Assembly (NCBI GenBank): GCA_942491955.1
Contig: CALOCV010000023.1
Span: 1-59,901, forward strand
DNA length: 59,901 bases
Reading direction: 5' to 3'
From: CALOCV01 sp942491955
GTDB taxonomy: Bacteria > Chlamydiota > Chlamydiia > Chlamydiales > CALOCV01
Shown here: positions 47,831-57,910 of the stretch, one piece after another
Layout: every line of letters starts with the position of its first letter
Position numbering within the stretch: position 1 is the stretch's first letter
Notes under the pieces: generated by a model
Told to the model about the DNA's origin: nothing
Databases searched by the model: none
What the model saw: only the letters and a program-made list of their open reading frames with translations
Position numbers and translations under genes: made by a program

Positions 47831-50377
47831 TTATTTTGTTGGGCAGCAAACGGTGCAATCGACTTGTTTATAGGGAGCGCAACTTTCATTGCGTTCTGTC
47901 GTTTTCCAATGGATCCATTCAAGTGCTTCATCGGTTTCATAAGTCCAACTGCGGAGAAATTTATCTTTTTCTTTTTGGATGCCTTGGTTCCTCTCAGTGA
48001 TGCGGCGGTAGTCTTCATCGGTGTCAATGATTTCGGGGCGGATGAAGAGCAGTAGGTTTCTCTTTCGATCGAGATTGTCCTTTTGTCGGAAAACGGTCCC
48101 TATGATAGGAAAGCCTCCTAGGCAAGGAACGCGATTCTCTGTGCGTAGTTGTCGATCATTGATCATTCCACTGAGGACGAGGAAGTATTTGTTAGGCACG
48201 TGCACACGCGTCATCGTAGAGCTTTTTGTTGCGATAGGAAGGAGAAAAATATCGGACTCTTCTTGCGTCTGAGGCGCATTGGCTGTCGGGGCTTCGTTGG
48301 AATTTTCCTCTTCGATGATGAGAGTAATGATATCATTGGCTCCAAGTAATGGGGTAATTTTTAGTGTGGTACCAACATCAACGGTTTCGTAGTTGCTCGA
48401 AAGGATATCATTCTGTCCATTGGATATCGTTTGGGTTCGTAGACGGTTCGTGGTTCCAACAAAAAGTTCTGCTGTGTGGTTATCTTCTGTTAGTATTTTG
48501 GGATTCATAATAATATCAGAAAATTGATCACTATGGATGGCAGTAACGAGGGCGCCGACACTATTAAAACGCATGCCCATTTTGGTAATATTTTGACCAA
48601 TAATCCCCAAGTTATACCCTTGGGTTCGGGCTAATGTATCGGCACTCGGGGTTGAATCGATTCCTGCTGTGGCAAGGGCAGTGGGAAGAATCGATCCTGG
48701 ACGCAAGAAGCTCTGTCCTCCTGCCCAATCTCCTCCACCAAATTGGGATCCCCAGTCAACAGAATAGGTGAGAGCATCGTTAATTGTGGTATCGAGAATC
48801 AAAACTTCAATAAAGACCTGTCGTAAAGGGACATCGAGTTCTTCAACGAGTTCTTTAATTCTTTCAAGGGCTTCTGCTGTTCCTGTGAAGATCAACGAGT
48901 TTGTCGATTCAATCCACTGGATGCTATCGATGGCGGTTACGAGGTCAGCGTTGATATTACCAGCAGTATTGAGTGTGCCAGCAATTTGTTTGAGTGCTTG
49001 TAGAATCTGTTCGCCATCGCGGTATTTTAGTTTATAAATGAAAAAGAGGGTGCGTCCGATGTGTTCTTTTGGGAGTCCTTGAGCAGCGCGTGCTTGGGGA
49101 GTAAGAGCGGTTCCTGGAGGAAGGAGTTCTCCATTGGGACCCATGCGCCAACCTTGCTCTAATAGCCGTTGTCTTCTCTCTTCTTCGGCAAGACGAAGTT
49201 TTTCTGCATCGGAGATGTCGCTGGGTAATACCGGGCTCAGATTCACCTCGCGTTTGAGATCTTCGAGTTGTGTGATTTCGGCTTTACCTTGACTGATATC
49301 GAGAAAGCGGAGGATGCTGATGGCTCTTTCGACAAGAAAGGGGTTGGAGATAATAAAAACACTATTTGTCGCTTCATAAGGAACAAGATAAAAGGGGTTT
49401 CCTTGTGCTAGGGGGCGAAGAATTTGTTCGGCTGAAGAGATCAGCGAGATAGCAAGGGAATTTTCTGAAGCGTATTGTCCAATTTCCATTCCACCGATAG
49501 GAGCATCGAGGTGGGCTATGAGATCAGCGATTTTTCCGACGTTACTTTTGAGATCCGTTAGAATGAGATTATTGCTATCGCGAAGGACAAGGATAAGAGC
49601 GTCGTTAGACAAAAGAGGGCGAATGATTTCACTGATTTTGTCGGGATCCAGGGTATTGAGTCGAAACACTTGTGTGATGACTTCTCCTTGGGGTTCTCCC
49701 GTCTCTCCTTCAATAACGACTTCTCCGGGACTTCGTACAGCGGGATTTTTATGAATAAGAAGGGTATTACCTTGTTCGGTGATGGTCAATCCGTTGGCTT
49801 GGAGCCGTTGGAGAAGGAGTCCAAGAAGGTTCTCCAAAGGTTCTTCTTCACTTGTTACGACCGTGATTTGGAATTGGAGGTCGTTCTCATCAAAGATAAA
49901 GTTTTTCCCCATCGCATTTCCTAAAAAGGAGATAAACTCAATAATGTCGACATTAGTAAAACTTCCAGTGATGCCTTGGGTTTTTGATCGCTTTTCTTCA
50001 TGCTCCTGTTCTTCTCTCTCTTCTTTTGCCGACTGCCGCTCTTCCTGAAAAAAAAGAGTGGCTTCGCCTTCTTGATGGTCTTGTTGTGTCGGTTCCATTG
50101 TGAGCGAAGGAGAGTGGCGTTCGACTTCAGGTAACAGAATTTGGGGGGCCCGGGTTTGAGGGGATAGGGGGGCTAATATCTCTGGTTGAAGAAGAGAGTC
50201 TTCTTCTTGTAAAGGCGATGTTTTTAAGATGGGTGAGAGGGCTTCCATTGACAACGGATCCAGCAATTCGCGTTGTGGATTCTGGGAATACAAAGAGGTG
50301 GTGTGGACAAAGGCCGTTAAAGCAAGAGAGAGAAGAAGAGTGAGTGAGTTTTTCGTTTGCATGATAGGGAGACTCAT
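47831..50377 (-). CDS. Secretin (GspD family), copy 1
   Basis: 848 residues, intact. Signal peptide MQTKNSLTLLLSLALTAFVH, then an acidic Pro/Glu/Gln-rich linker (to about residue 135). An N0-like domain follows (DIIEFISFLGNAMGKNFIFD), then N1/N2 (QVFRLNTLDPDKISEIIRPL, ILRFLDIS) and N3 (FIYKLKYRDGEQILQALKQI). The beta-barrel domain has VGTTLKITPLLGANDIITLI, VPNKYFLVLSGMI and LLLFIRPEIIDTDEDYRR. This outer-membrane channel serves type II-like secretion. It starts with an ATGA overlap after secretin copy 2. No gspE, F or G gene is adjacent. Confidence 0.9.
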   Translation of the reverse strand: MSLPIMQTKNSLTLLLSLALTAFVHTTSLYSQNPQRELLDPLSMEALSPILKTSPLQEEDSLLQPEILAPLSPQTRAPQILLPEVERHSPSLTMEPTQQDHQEGEATLFFQEERQSAKEEREEQEHEEKRSKTQGITGSFTNVDIIEFISFLGNAMGKNFIFDENDLQFQITVVTSEEEPLENLLGLLLQRLQANGLTITEQGNTLLIHKNPAVRSPGEVVIEGETGEPQGEVITQVFRLNTLDPDKISEIIRPLLSNDALILVLRDSNNLILTDLKSNVGKIADLIAHLDAPIGGMEIGQYASENSLAISLISSAEQILRPLAQGNPFYLVPYEATNSVFIISNPFLVERAISILRFLDISQGKAEITQLEDLKREVNLSPVLPSDISDAEKLRLAEEERRQRLLEQGWRMGPNGELLPPGTALTPQARAAQGLPKEHIGRTLFFIYKLKYRDGEQILQALKQIAGTLNTAGNINADLVTAIDSIQWIESTNSLIFTGTAEALERIKELVEELDVPLRQVFIEVLILDTTINDALTYSVDWGSQFGGGDWAGGQSFLRPGSILPTALATAGIDSTPSADTLARTQGYNLGIIGQNITKMGMRFNSVGALVTAIHSDQFSDIIMNPKILTEDNHTAELFVGTTNRLRTQTISNGQNDILSSNYETVDVGTTLKITPLLGANDIITLIIEEENSNEAPTANAPQTQEESDIFLLPIATKSSTMTRVHVPNKYFLVLSGMINDRQLRTENRVPCLGGFPIIGTVFRQKDNLDRKRNLLLFIRPEIIDTDEDYRRITERNQGIQKEKDKFLRSWTYETDEALEWIHWKTTERNESCAPYKQVDCTVCCPTK

Positions 50378-53092
50378 TTACTTGGACAATTTTGTGTACA
50401 GTCTACTCGTTTGTAGGGGTAACACGATTCGTTAGGTTCTGTCGTCTTGAGATTAGCCCAATCAAGGGCTTCATCGACCTCATAGGTCCATCGGCGGATG
50501 AATTTGCTGCGATCTTTAAAGATATTTTGGTTTCTTTCTGTAATGCGACGATAGTCTTCGTCGGCATCGATGATCTCAGGACGAATGAAGATCATGAGAT
50601 TTCGTTTTGTATCGCGAAGGTTTTTTTGTCGAAATCCTGCTCCAATGAAAGGAAAACCACCCAAACAAGGGACGCGATTTTCTGTTCGCATGGGATTATC
50701 GGTAATCATTCCGCTGAGAATAAGAAAGTATTTATTCGGAACGTGAACACGGGTTGTCGTTTTATTTTTTGTTGTTACGGGTATGAGGTTGATATTTTGG
50801 CTCGTTGATGAGGAAGATAATGCAGATGCTTCCGGTGCTTCGTTGGTATTTTCTTGTTCAATTTCTAAGGTAATGATGTCATTGGCTCCGAGAAGAGGAG
50901 TGACTTTAAGGGTAGTTCCCACATCCACGGTTTCGAAGTTGCTTGTGAGGACGGTACCAAATTCATTGGGCACCGTTTGGGTTTTATAGCGATCTGTCGT
51001 ACCGACAAATAATTCTGCAGTATGATTGTCTTCGGTCAAAATCTTTGGATTCATTACGACATAAATGTATTGATCTTGGTGGATGGCGGTGACTAGGGAA
51101 CCAATGCTATTGAATCGCATTCCCATCCGAGTTAAGTTTTGTCCAACAATACCTAAGTTATATCCACCTACTTGGCTATTGATCAAATTGGTTGCATCAG
51201 GAGTCTCATCGATGCCGGTTGTATCTAAAACAGCGGGAAGAGGAGAACCTGCGGCAAGGAAGGCTTGAGAGCCTGCCCAATCGCCACCCCCAAAGCGGGA
51301 ACCCCAATCGACGCCATAGGTCAACGAGTCGCTAATCGTGGTATCGAGGATGAGAACTTCTAAAAAGACTTGACGCAATGGAATATCGATTTCAATAACG
51401 AGTTCTTTGATGCGTTCTAGCGATTCGGCGGTTCCGGTAAAGATCAAAGAATTTGTCGATTCGATCCATTGGATGCTATTGATGGCATTAACGAGGTCGG
51501 GATTGACGGTCCCTGAAAGACTGAGTGAAGAGGCAACCTGACGGAGAGCTTGCAGAATTTGATCTCAATTTCTGTATTGCAATTTATAGATAAAAAAGAG
51601 GGTGCGTCCGATGTGTTGTTCGGGAAGTTCTTGCGCTATCCGTCCTTGTGGCGTGAGGGGAGATCCGGGAGGGACAAGGTTTCCTTCCGAGTCGTATTGC
51701 CACCCTTCGTCCAAGAGGCGCCGTCTGCGGTCTTCTTCTTTGTGTTTTTTTGTTTCTTCGTCGAGGTAATCCGAAATAAGGGAGAGGTTGGCTGACCGTT
51801 TCCATTCTTCGAGATTCAATATGCGCGTCTCTCCTTGTGTGGTATCGAGATAGCGAAGGATCGATACCGCTCTTTCAACGAGGAAGGGGTTGGCAATGAC
51901 AAAAATACTATTCGTTGGTTGGTGGGGAATGAGATAGAGGGGATTACCTTGAGCAATGGGTTGAAGGATTTGTTCTGCTGATTGCACAAGAGAGAGGGCT
52001 ATACCATATTCAGAAACATATTGACCAATCTCCATCCCGCCGATAGGGGCATCGAGGTGTTGAATCAAATCGTCGATCTTTTCGATATTGGCTTGTAGGT
52101 CAGTAACGATCAATTTATTCGAGTCGCGAAGGACAAGGACGGAGGCATCGGCAGAGAGGAGGGGTTTAACAATTTCGCTGACTTTTGCTGGATCTAAAGT
52201 ATTAAGGGAAAAAACGCGTGTTAGAATTTCTGATTCTGAAGAATGGGGTTGGATGACAATTTCTCCGGGGCTTCGTACCTGTTTATTCGGATGGATAAGG
52301 ATGGTATTTCCCTGTTCACTTAAAGAAAGATTGCGCACTTGTAATTCTTGCATGAGCAGAGCAAGGAGGTTGTCGAGCGATTCCTCTTCGCTTGTGATGA
52401 CGGTGATCGCAAATTGGAGATCATTTTCGTCGAACACAAAATTTTTCCCCGTGGCTTGTCCCAGGAAATTGATGAATTCAACGACATTAACGTTATTAAA
52501 ACGACCAGAAAGGCCGGGAGATTTTTCTTTTTGTGCGGGAGATTGTTTTGTGGTTTTTTGTCGCAACGCTTCTTCCCTCTCTCCTTCAAAGAAAAGAGAA
52601 AATTCCCCTTTTTCTGGAAGTGGATGCGATTCTTGCTGTTGCAATACTGGGGAAGTGGGGGCTTCTGATCGAGGGATAGAGGGGAGTGAAAGAGGAATTT
52701 CTTCTAGGGCGAAGTTGTTAATCGATTTTCTCGGGGACAAAGGGATAGGAAGAATTGCCTCTTCTTCTAAAGTTTCTTCTAGATCGACAAGGGGAGGTAA
52801 TGCCAGCGTCGTGGATGTTTTGTTTGGTGATAGGGGAGGAAGGGCATAAGGTGCATCGCTTTTTTCTTTTTCTTCGGGCTCTTTTTTTGCCTCTTCAAAC
52901 AGGTGGTAGGGGATAATTGGGATGCTTTGGGAAGAGAAAGCATCCTGTTCCTGAGGAAATAGAGGGATGTTTTTGAGGGAATTAGAGGGGGGGTGTTTCA
53001 TTTTTTCCAAAAATATCTTCTTCCCAAAGTGCAAAGAGAGAACAGGAAACGATGAAAAGAGTAAGGAGGTGAGGAGAAAAACGTTGTTTCAT
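50374..53092 (-). CDS. Secretin (GspD family), copy 2, with one in-frame TGA and one frameshift
   Basis: A paralogue of the next gene with the same domain order and many identical blocks (NFVFDENDLQFAITVITSEE, LNTLDPAKVSEIVKPLLSAD, HLDAPIGGMEIGQYVSE). The start at 53,092 gives a signal peptide (MKQRFSPHLLTLFIVSCSLF). The frame changes at a C7 tract near 52,987. At 51,565-51,567 a TGA replaces the Gly codon expected by comparison with copy 1 (LKYRDGEQIL against YRN-stop-DQIL), and the same frame continues to the end at 50,374. Both defects could be single-base errors. If real, the gene is dead or needs readthrough. Confidence 0.8.
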
Positions 53093-53260
53093 AGTATGTT
53101 GTATATAATCAATCTTAAGTCAGTGGCGGCCAATAGATAAAGCTCGCATCACTTATTATACACCATTAACGAGATGCATGAAAACCCTTTCTGAAATGTT
53201 GCTGTTTTTGTTGTGTTGCTATATATTTTTTGACGTCAATATTAAGTTTAGAGAATAGAT

Positions 53261-53908
53261 ATGGCAAAAAAAAATCCTATTGATCCAGATCAACTGAAAG
53301 AATCATTTCTTTCTGTTGCGCAAAAAATTTTAGAACAAGAAGGGCGAAGTGCATTGAATGCGCGCCATCTTGCACAACGAGTCGGATATTCCGTCGGTAC
53401 TTTGTATAATGTATTTAAGAATATGGAAGATTTGATTTTCCATATCAATGCAAATACAATGGAAGGATTGAAAGTTTTTTTACTTTCCGCTATCGAAAAA
53501 GCCAACTCGCCTAAGCAATTAGCCAAAGTGATCGGTTCTTCTTATTTGGAATATGCTAGAAGAAATGTTCACGTATGGAATCTTCTTTTTGAATACCAGG
53601 TGGATAGGGACGAAAACCTACCCTACTGGTACCAGCAAAAAGTAAAAGAGGTGTTTCATGTCGTTGAAGGGGCTTTGGAGGATCTTCTCTCACATCTATC
53701 GATGGATCGTCGGAAGATACGACGTGCAACGCGCACACTATGGGCGGGTTTGCACGGGATCTGTTTGCTTGAGTTGAATGGAAAGCTAGCGACAACGGGA
53801 GGAGAATCTCCTATTCTTCTTTGGGATTCGCTTTTCCAAAATTATCTAACGGGTATGCAACTCTCTTCTGAGCAAAAAAGGAAGCTGGTTCAGGAAGGTC
53901 TTTCCTGA
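53261..53908 (+). CDS. TetR-family transcriptional regulator
   Basis: 215 residues. The N-terminal TetR helix-turn-helix is LNARHLAQRVGYSVGTLYNV followed by FKNMEDLI. The C-terminal ligand domain is helical (ARTLWAGLHGICLLELNGK-type segment near residues 165-185). It is divergent from the secretin operon across a 168-base gap, so that operon is a possible target. Its last 98 bases overlap the convergent nqrE gene. Confidence 0.88.
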   Translation: MAKKNPIDPDQLKESFLSVAQKILEQEGRSALNARHLAQRVGYSVGTLYNVFKNMEDLIFHINANTMEGLKVFLLSAIEKANSPKQLAKVIGSSYLEYARRNVHVWNLLFEYQVDRDENLPYWYQQKVKEVFHVVEGALEDLLSHLSMDRRKIRRATRTLWAGLHGICLLELNGKLATTGGESPILLWDSLFQNYLTGMQLSSEQKRKLVQEGLS

Positions 53909-54590
53909 CAATGGGTTCCTGATTATCGGGTATTCCTGTTGGTACAGCGAGTTTAATTCCTGTAAATCCAAGAAAGGCAAGGGACATCAATCCTGACATA
54001 ACAAAGGTGATGCCCATGCCTTTCAATCCTTTTGGAACATTGGAAATGGTAATTTTTTCGCGGATTGCTGCAACCAAAGCAATGGCAAGCCACCACCCGA
54101 CACCAGAACCAAAAACATAGACACAATTGGGTAGAAAGGGGTATTCACGGGTGACGGCGAAAAGGCACGCTCCTAAGATGGCGCAATTGACGGTAATTAG
54201 GGGGAGATATACCCCAAGGGCCATGTAAAGAGCTGGGGAAAATCGCTCAATGACGATTTCCAAAATTTGTACGAAGGACGCAATGACGGAGATAAAAAGA
54301 AGAAATTCGAGAAAATTGAGGTTGATCCCTTTTGGATCGATGCCAAAAACCGTCAACCATTCGAGTGCGCCATCACCGGTAACAAACTGATGCACAAACC
54401 AATTAAGGATGCCGGAAATGGTTAAGACAAAGACGACGGCAACGCCAAGACCATTGGCTGTTTTCAATTTATTTGAGCAAGCAAGATAGGTGCACATGCC
54501 GAGGAAATTGACCAAGATGAAATTCTCGATAAAGATGGATTGAATCAGTAGACCGAGCAGATTTAGGGGTTGATAGGTTCCCATCCACAT
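53811..54590 (-). CDS. nqrE: Na+-translocating NADH:quinone reductase subunit E
   Basis: 259 residues from ATG at 54,590. Six hydrophobic helices include IENFILVNFLGMCTYLACSN and VNCAILGACLFAVTREYPFL, which hold the paired-Cys segments placed as in NqrE/RnfA (each half-site of the intramembrane iron centre). WWLAIALVAAIREKITISNV and GLKGMGITFVMSGLMSLAFL follow. The C-terminus is about 40 residues longer than most NqrE proteins and is encoded across the 3' end of tetR. Membrane subunit of the sodium pump. Confidence 0.92.
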   Translation of the reverse strand: MWMGTYQPLNLLGLLIQSIFIENFILVNFLGMCTYLACSNKLKTANGLGVAVVFVLTISGILNWFVHQFVTGDGALEWLTVFGIDPKGINLNFLEFLLFISVIASFVQILEIVIERFSPALYMALGVYLPLITVNCAILGACLFAVTREYPFLPNCVYVFGSGVGWWLAIALVAAIREKITISNVPKGLKGMGITFVMSGLMSLAFLGFTGIKLAVPTGIPDNQEPIVRKDLPEPASFFAQKRVAYPLDNFGKANPKEE

Positions 54591-54592
54591 GA

Positions 54593-55231
54593 TTATTCTT
54601 CCCTTTTGCTTGTGAGGTTGGCAATCCATATAAAAGCGCCGATGATGAAAAAGGCAGCTGGAGGGCTTACCATCAACACGAAATTTTCGTATCCATTGGG
54701 ATTTTCTGCAGAGGCATACCAGTTGAGTGGGATCACTTGGAATCCGAAAACTTGACCAAATCCGAAAAATTCACGGATGAACCCAACGAGTAGCAGGACG
54801 AGTGCATAACCCATTCCAGCGCCTAAACCATCGAGGAAGGCGGGAATGGGTGTGATATTTTTTGCCATCCCCTCTGCACGCCCCATCACGAGACAGTTGG
54901 TAATGATTAAGCCTACAAAGACGCTCATGGTTTTGGAGATTTCAAAAAAATAGGCCTTCAGAAACTGATCGATGATGATGACAAATACCGAAATGATTGC
55001 CAATTGCGTGATCATACGTACACTATCAGGAGTCTGTTTTCGCAGAAGCGAAACAAAAAAAGAGGAACACCCAGTGACAAAAGAAACGGAGAGGCCCATT
55101 GCTAAAGCAACACTCATCCGGTTGGTAATGGCAAGAGCAGAACAGATCCCCAGGATAGCGACCAAGACTTGATTGCTTTGCCACAACGGATCGGTGAAGT
55201 ACCAGCGGAGCGGTTGTTTTCCTTGGCTCAT
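54593..55231 (-). CDS. nqrD: Na+-translocating NADH:quinone reductase subunit D
   Basis: 212 residues with six helices. Key segments are PLWQSNQVLVAILGICSALA, VGLIITNCLVMGRAEGMAKN (the Cys-containing helix), FLDGLGAGMGYALVLLLVG and IREFFGFGQVFGFQVIPLNW. These define NqrD/RnfE, which pairs with NqrE. The ATG overlaps the nqrC stop, and nqrE starts two bases after its own stop. Confidence 0.93.
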   Translation of the reverse strand: MSQGKQPLRWYFTDPLWQSNQVLVAILGICSALAITNRMSVALAMGLSVSFVTGCSSFFVSLLRKQTPDSVRMITQLAIISVFVIIIDQFLKAYFFEISKTMSVFVGLIITNCLVMGRAEGMAKNITPIPAFLDGLGAGMGYALVLLLVGFIREFFGFGQVFGFQVIPLNWYASAENPNGYENFVLMVSPPAAFFIIGAFIWIANLTSKREE

Positions 55232-56136
55232 TTTTCCTCGCTCTTTTTGTTGAGTTGCATGAGAAAGGGACGATAAGCATGGAGAACATCTTTATAGGCT
55301 TGTGTGACACCATTTCCTGTCAGTGTCGCTCCGACGATCCCATCGACGGCGCTTTTTGCTTTTGGGCTGTTGCCCAATACTTCGGAGACCTTCCCTTTAA
55401 CGACGGTGATTCCAAGAGGGGCTGTTGCAAAATCGGTCGATCCACTAGGGGATTCTTGGAAGATTTCTTTGTCAAAAAATTGTTTTTGCCAGGCAGGGTC
55501 TGTGATATTAGCTCCTAAACCGGGAGTCTCTTTCTGGTCGTACCAAGAGATGCCGACAACCGTATCTCCATTGGGTTGAATGGCCAAAAAACCGTAGATG
55601 GCATCCCAGAGTCCGTAGCCATTGATCGGGATCACATAGCCCACGATATTTTCTGTATCGGATTCTTTATCTCCCTCTTGAGGGAGGATTTCATAGATGA
55701 GTTTCCATGGCTGCTTATAGTAGCCTGTTTTCCGAAATTCTTTGAGGTACTGTTTTTGGTTGATTCCCTCTTTTTCAAATGTCGAAATATTTCCTTGATT
55801 ATTCACAAGGATGGGGCGGATTCTTTTGCGAAAAATGGCCAATACTTCGGCGTCGGTGGCACCTTGACCCGGTTTCCCTGGGAGAAGTCCTTTGCCTTGT
55901 TCAAAATAGGCGGGAATATATTCACCTTCATCATTTTGCACTTGGAAGAATCCATTTGGATTGAGAATTCTTGCTGCGATCAACATCTGCTTACTTTGAT
56001 CGAGTTCTTTGGCAATCTGCTGTGGCTTTGATAAAGCGCTTGCAAGAACCGAGAGGATCAATGCACAGGCGAAACTTAACGCCACCACAAAGAGAATGAT
56101 ATGGGTATTACTAGGGGGCTTTTTAAGCGACGACAC
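55228..56136 (-). CDS. nqrC: Na+-translocating NADH:quinone reductase subunit C
   Basis: 302 residues from a GTG at 56,136, chosen because the ATG at 56,196 would overlap nqrB by 74 bases. The single N-terminal helix is THIILFVVALSFACALILSV. The periplasmic part has the FMN attachment motif in DGIVGATLTGNGV (a Thr esterified to FMN in the family). GLWDAIYGFLAIQPNGDTVV and ISWYDQKETPGLGANITDPA are typical of NqrC. Confidence 0.92.
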   Translation of the reverse strand: MSSLKKPPSNTHIILFVVALSFACALILSVLASALSKPQQIAKELDQSKQMLIAARILNPNGFFQVQNDEGEYIPAYFEQGKGLLPGKPGQGATDAEVLAIFRKRIRPILVNNQGNISTFEKEGINQKQYLKEFRKTGYYKQPWKLIYEILPQEGDKESDTENIVGYVIPINGYGLWDAIYGFLAIQPNGDTVVGISWYDQKETPGLGANITDPAWQKQFFDKEIFQESPSGSTDFATAPLGITVVKGKVSEVLGNSPKAKSAVDGIVGATLTGNGVTQAYKDVLHAYRPFLMQLNKKSEEK

Positions 56137-57649
56137 GGCAAGCCCTCCTGCGATATGTGTGGACCACATAGTGATCAAAAAGAGGGGCGAAAACATTGGC
56201 CATCAGGATGGATAACATGACCCCCTCGGGATATGCGGGATTCAGTATACGGATGATGATCGTGACCATACCTGCTAATAGACCATATAACCATTTTGCC
56301 CCATTCATACCAGGGGAAGAGACGGGGTCCGTTGCCATAAAGACGAGACCAAAGAGAAGACCGCCTAGGAGGAGGTGTTTGTAAGCGGGAAATGCGTAGA
56401 TGGCGGGATTCCATGCCCCTCCATCAGGTCCAAGAAACCATGCACCTAAATTGAAAGCGGTTGCCGTGAGAAAGGCACCGATTGCCATGGCAACCATCGT
56501 GCGCCAGGAACCAATTCCCGTATAAATAAGAAAGAGAGCTCCAAGGAGAATCATCAGACCCGATGTTTCACCGATGCAGCCCATTTTATTACCTAGAAAG
56601 AATCCCCAATCGTTATTGGTTCCAAGACCATACGAGAGGCCTGAGAGCTGATAGGCGTCTTCATAGCTGCCGCTTGGCAGGCCGAGTCCTCCCTCTTGAA
56701 AAGGGGCTGTGACAAAGGAGCGCAGCTCTTCTGCAGAGAGGTCAGAAAGGGAAAAGGAGGTTCCGTTATGTTCATTCCATTGTGTTAGAGATTTTTCAAT
56801 CGTTGGAAGGGTCTCTACGTGATTACCTAGATCGGGGGTCGCTATGGCATCGATATGGACGCGTTTGATCTCTGTTCCCACATTAAATTTCCCCAAGGAG
56901 GTATTTTGGGTATAGCCATCAATGGCGCTTCTCTCCGCTTGTTGGTTCATTTTCAGAAGACTTTGTCGCACTGTTGTCGGGTTCGCTCCAACCCAAACCT
57001 CTCCTGACATGCGTCCAGGGAAGGTGAAGAAGAGGAATGCACGGCATGTGAGGGCGGGGTTCATGATATTCATTCCCGATCCACCGAAGAGTTCTTTGGA
57101 TAGGGTGACACCAATGATAACGCCGACGGCAACCATCCAAAGGGGGATGGTTGGGGGTAAAATCAATCCATAGAGCATACCGGTTACAAGAAATCCTTCG
57201 GAAATTTCGTGACGACGGATGCATGCAAAGATCACTTCAACGATTCCGCCTGCGATATACCCTGTAAGAATGATGGGGAGGACAATGGACAACCCTACTC
57301 CAAAAATCGTCATCCAACGGCTCTCTTGCGCTGCGAAATCGAAGTATTTTTCCAATGATGTTGAAGCAGCTAGAAAGGCATCCATCTTTTCGTAGTCGCC
57401 GCTTTCGTAGACATAGGCTTGGAGGCCTGTATTCCATATCCCAAAAAGAAGGGGAGGAAGAAGAGCTAAGACGACGATGACCATCCAGCGCTTAATATCG
57501 ATGGCATCGCGGATATGAGGACCTTTTGTGGTGTTGATAGAAGGCTCATAAAGAAAATTGTCATTGGCATGGATCAAGGGTTTCAGAACGTAGAGAGGCT
57601 TCCCTTTTTCTGCTAAAGAGAGGGAGTAATCGAGAAGTTTACGCAACAT
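56123..57649 (-). CDS. nqrB: Na+-translocating NADH:quinone reductase subunit B
   Basis: 508 residues, about ten helices, longer than the proteobacterial form as in other chlamydiae (an insert around residues 240-330). Landmarks are MNPALTCRAFLFFTFPGRMS, GNKMGCIGETSGLMILLGAL and GLVFMATDPVSSPGMNGAKW. NqrB carries FMN and riboflavin and forms part of the sodium channel. First gene of nqrBCDE. nqrA and nqrF are not in the window, as is usual for chlamydiae. Confidence 0.95.
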   Translation of the reverse strand: MLRKLLDYSLSLAEKGKPLYVLKPLIHANDNFLYEPSINTTKGPHIRDAIDIKRWMVIVVLALLPPLLFGIWNTGLQAYVYESGDYEKMDAFLAASTSLEKYFDFAAQESRWMTIFGVGLSIVLPIILTGYIAGGIVEVIFACIRRHEISEGFLVTGMLYGLILPPTIPLWMVAVGVIIGVTLSKELFGGSGMNIMNPALTCRAFLFFTFPGRMSGEVWVGANPTTVRQSLLKMNQQAERSAIDGYTQNTSLGKFNVGTEIKRVHIDAIATPDLGNHVETLPTIEKSLTQWNEHNGTSFSLSDLSAEELRSFVTAPFQEGGLGLPSGSYEDAYQLSGLSYGLGTNNDWGFFLGNKMGCIGETSGLMILLGALFLIYTGIGSWRTMVAMAIGAFLTATAFNLGAWFLGPDGGAWNPAIYAFPAYKHLLLGGLLFGLVFMATDPVSSPGMNGAKWLYGLLAGMVTIIIRILNPAYPEGVMLSILMANVFAPLFDHYVVHTYRRRACRVVA

Positions 57650-57789
57650 AAATGGTTTCTTAACCTATTGAAAACCCTTTCAGGCTAGCAAATTTTCTCG
57701 ATCTTGCCAATAGAATAGAAACAGTAGACATCTTGCATATACCCAAACGCTTCATCCCAGGAAATACATTAGACTTCTTTCGAAACTGC

Positions 57790-57874
57790 AATCCCGTGCC
57801 TCTGCCTGTGCCCGTGCCTCTGCCCGCCCTTTCCCGATTAAACTTTAAAAGAAATTAATTGGACTCATTTCTAA
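57790..57874 (+). repeat. Left terminal inverted repeat, 85 bp
   Basis: It contains gtgcctctgcctgtgcccgt-type hexamer repeats followed by the invariant gattaaactttaaaagaaat and ends at ctcatttctaa. Confidence 0.85.
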
Positions 57875-57910
57875 GAGTTGAGTTAAAAATGATGCTTCCA
57901 TGGGGGCGTC

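Noticed and set aside
50374..53092. TGA recoded as an amino acid (alternative genetic code)
   Set aside because: TGA is a normal stop for other genes here (for example at 18,988-18,990), so a point error or mutation is simpler.
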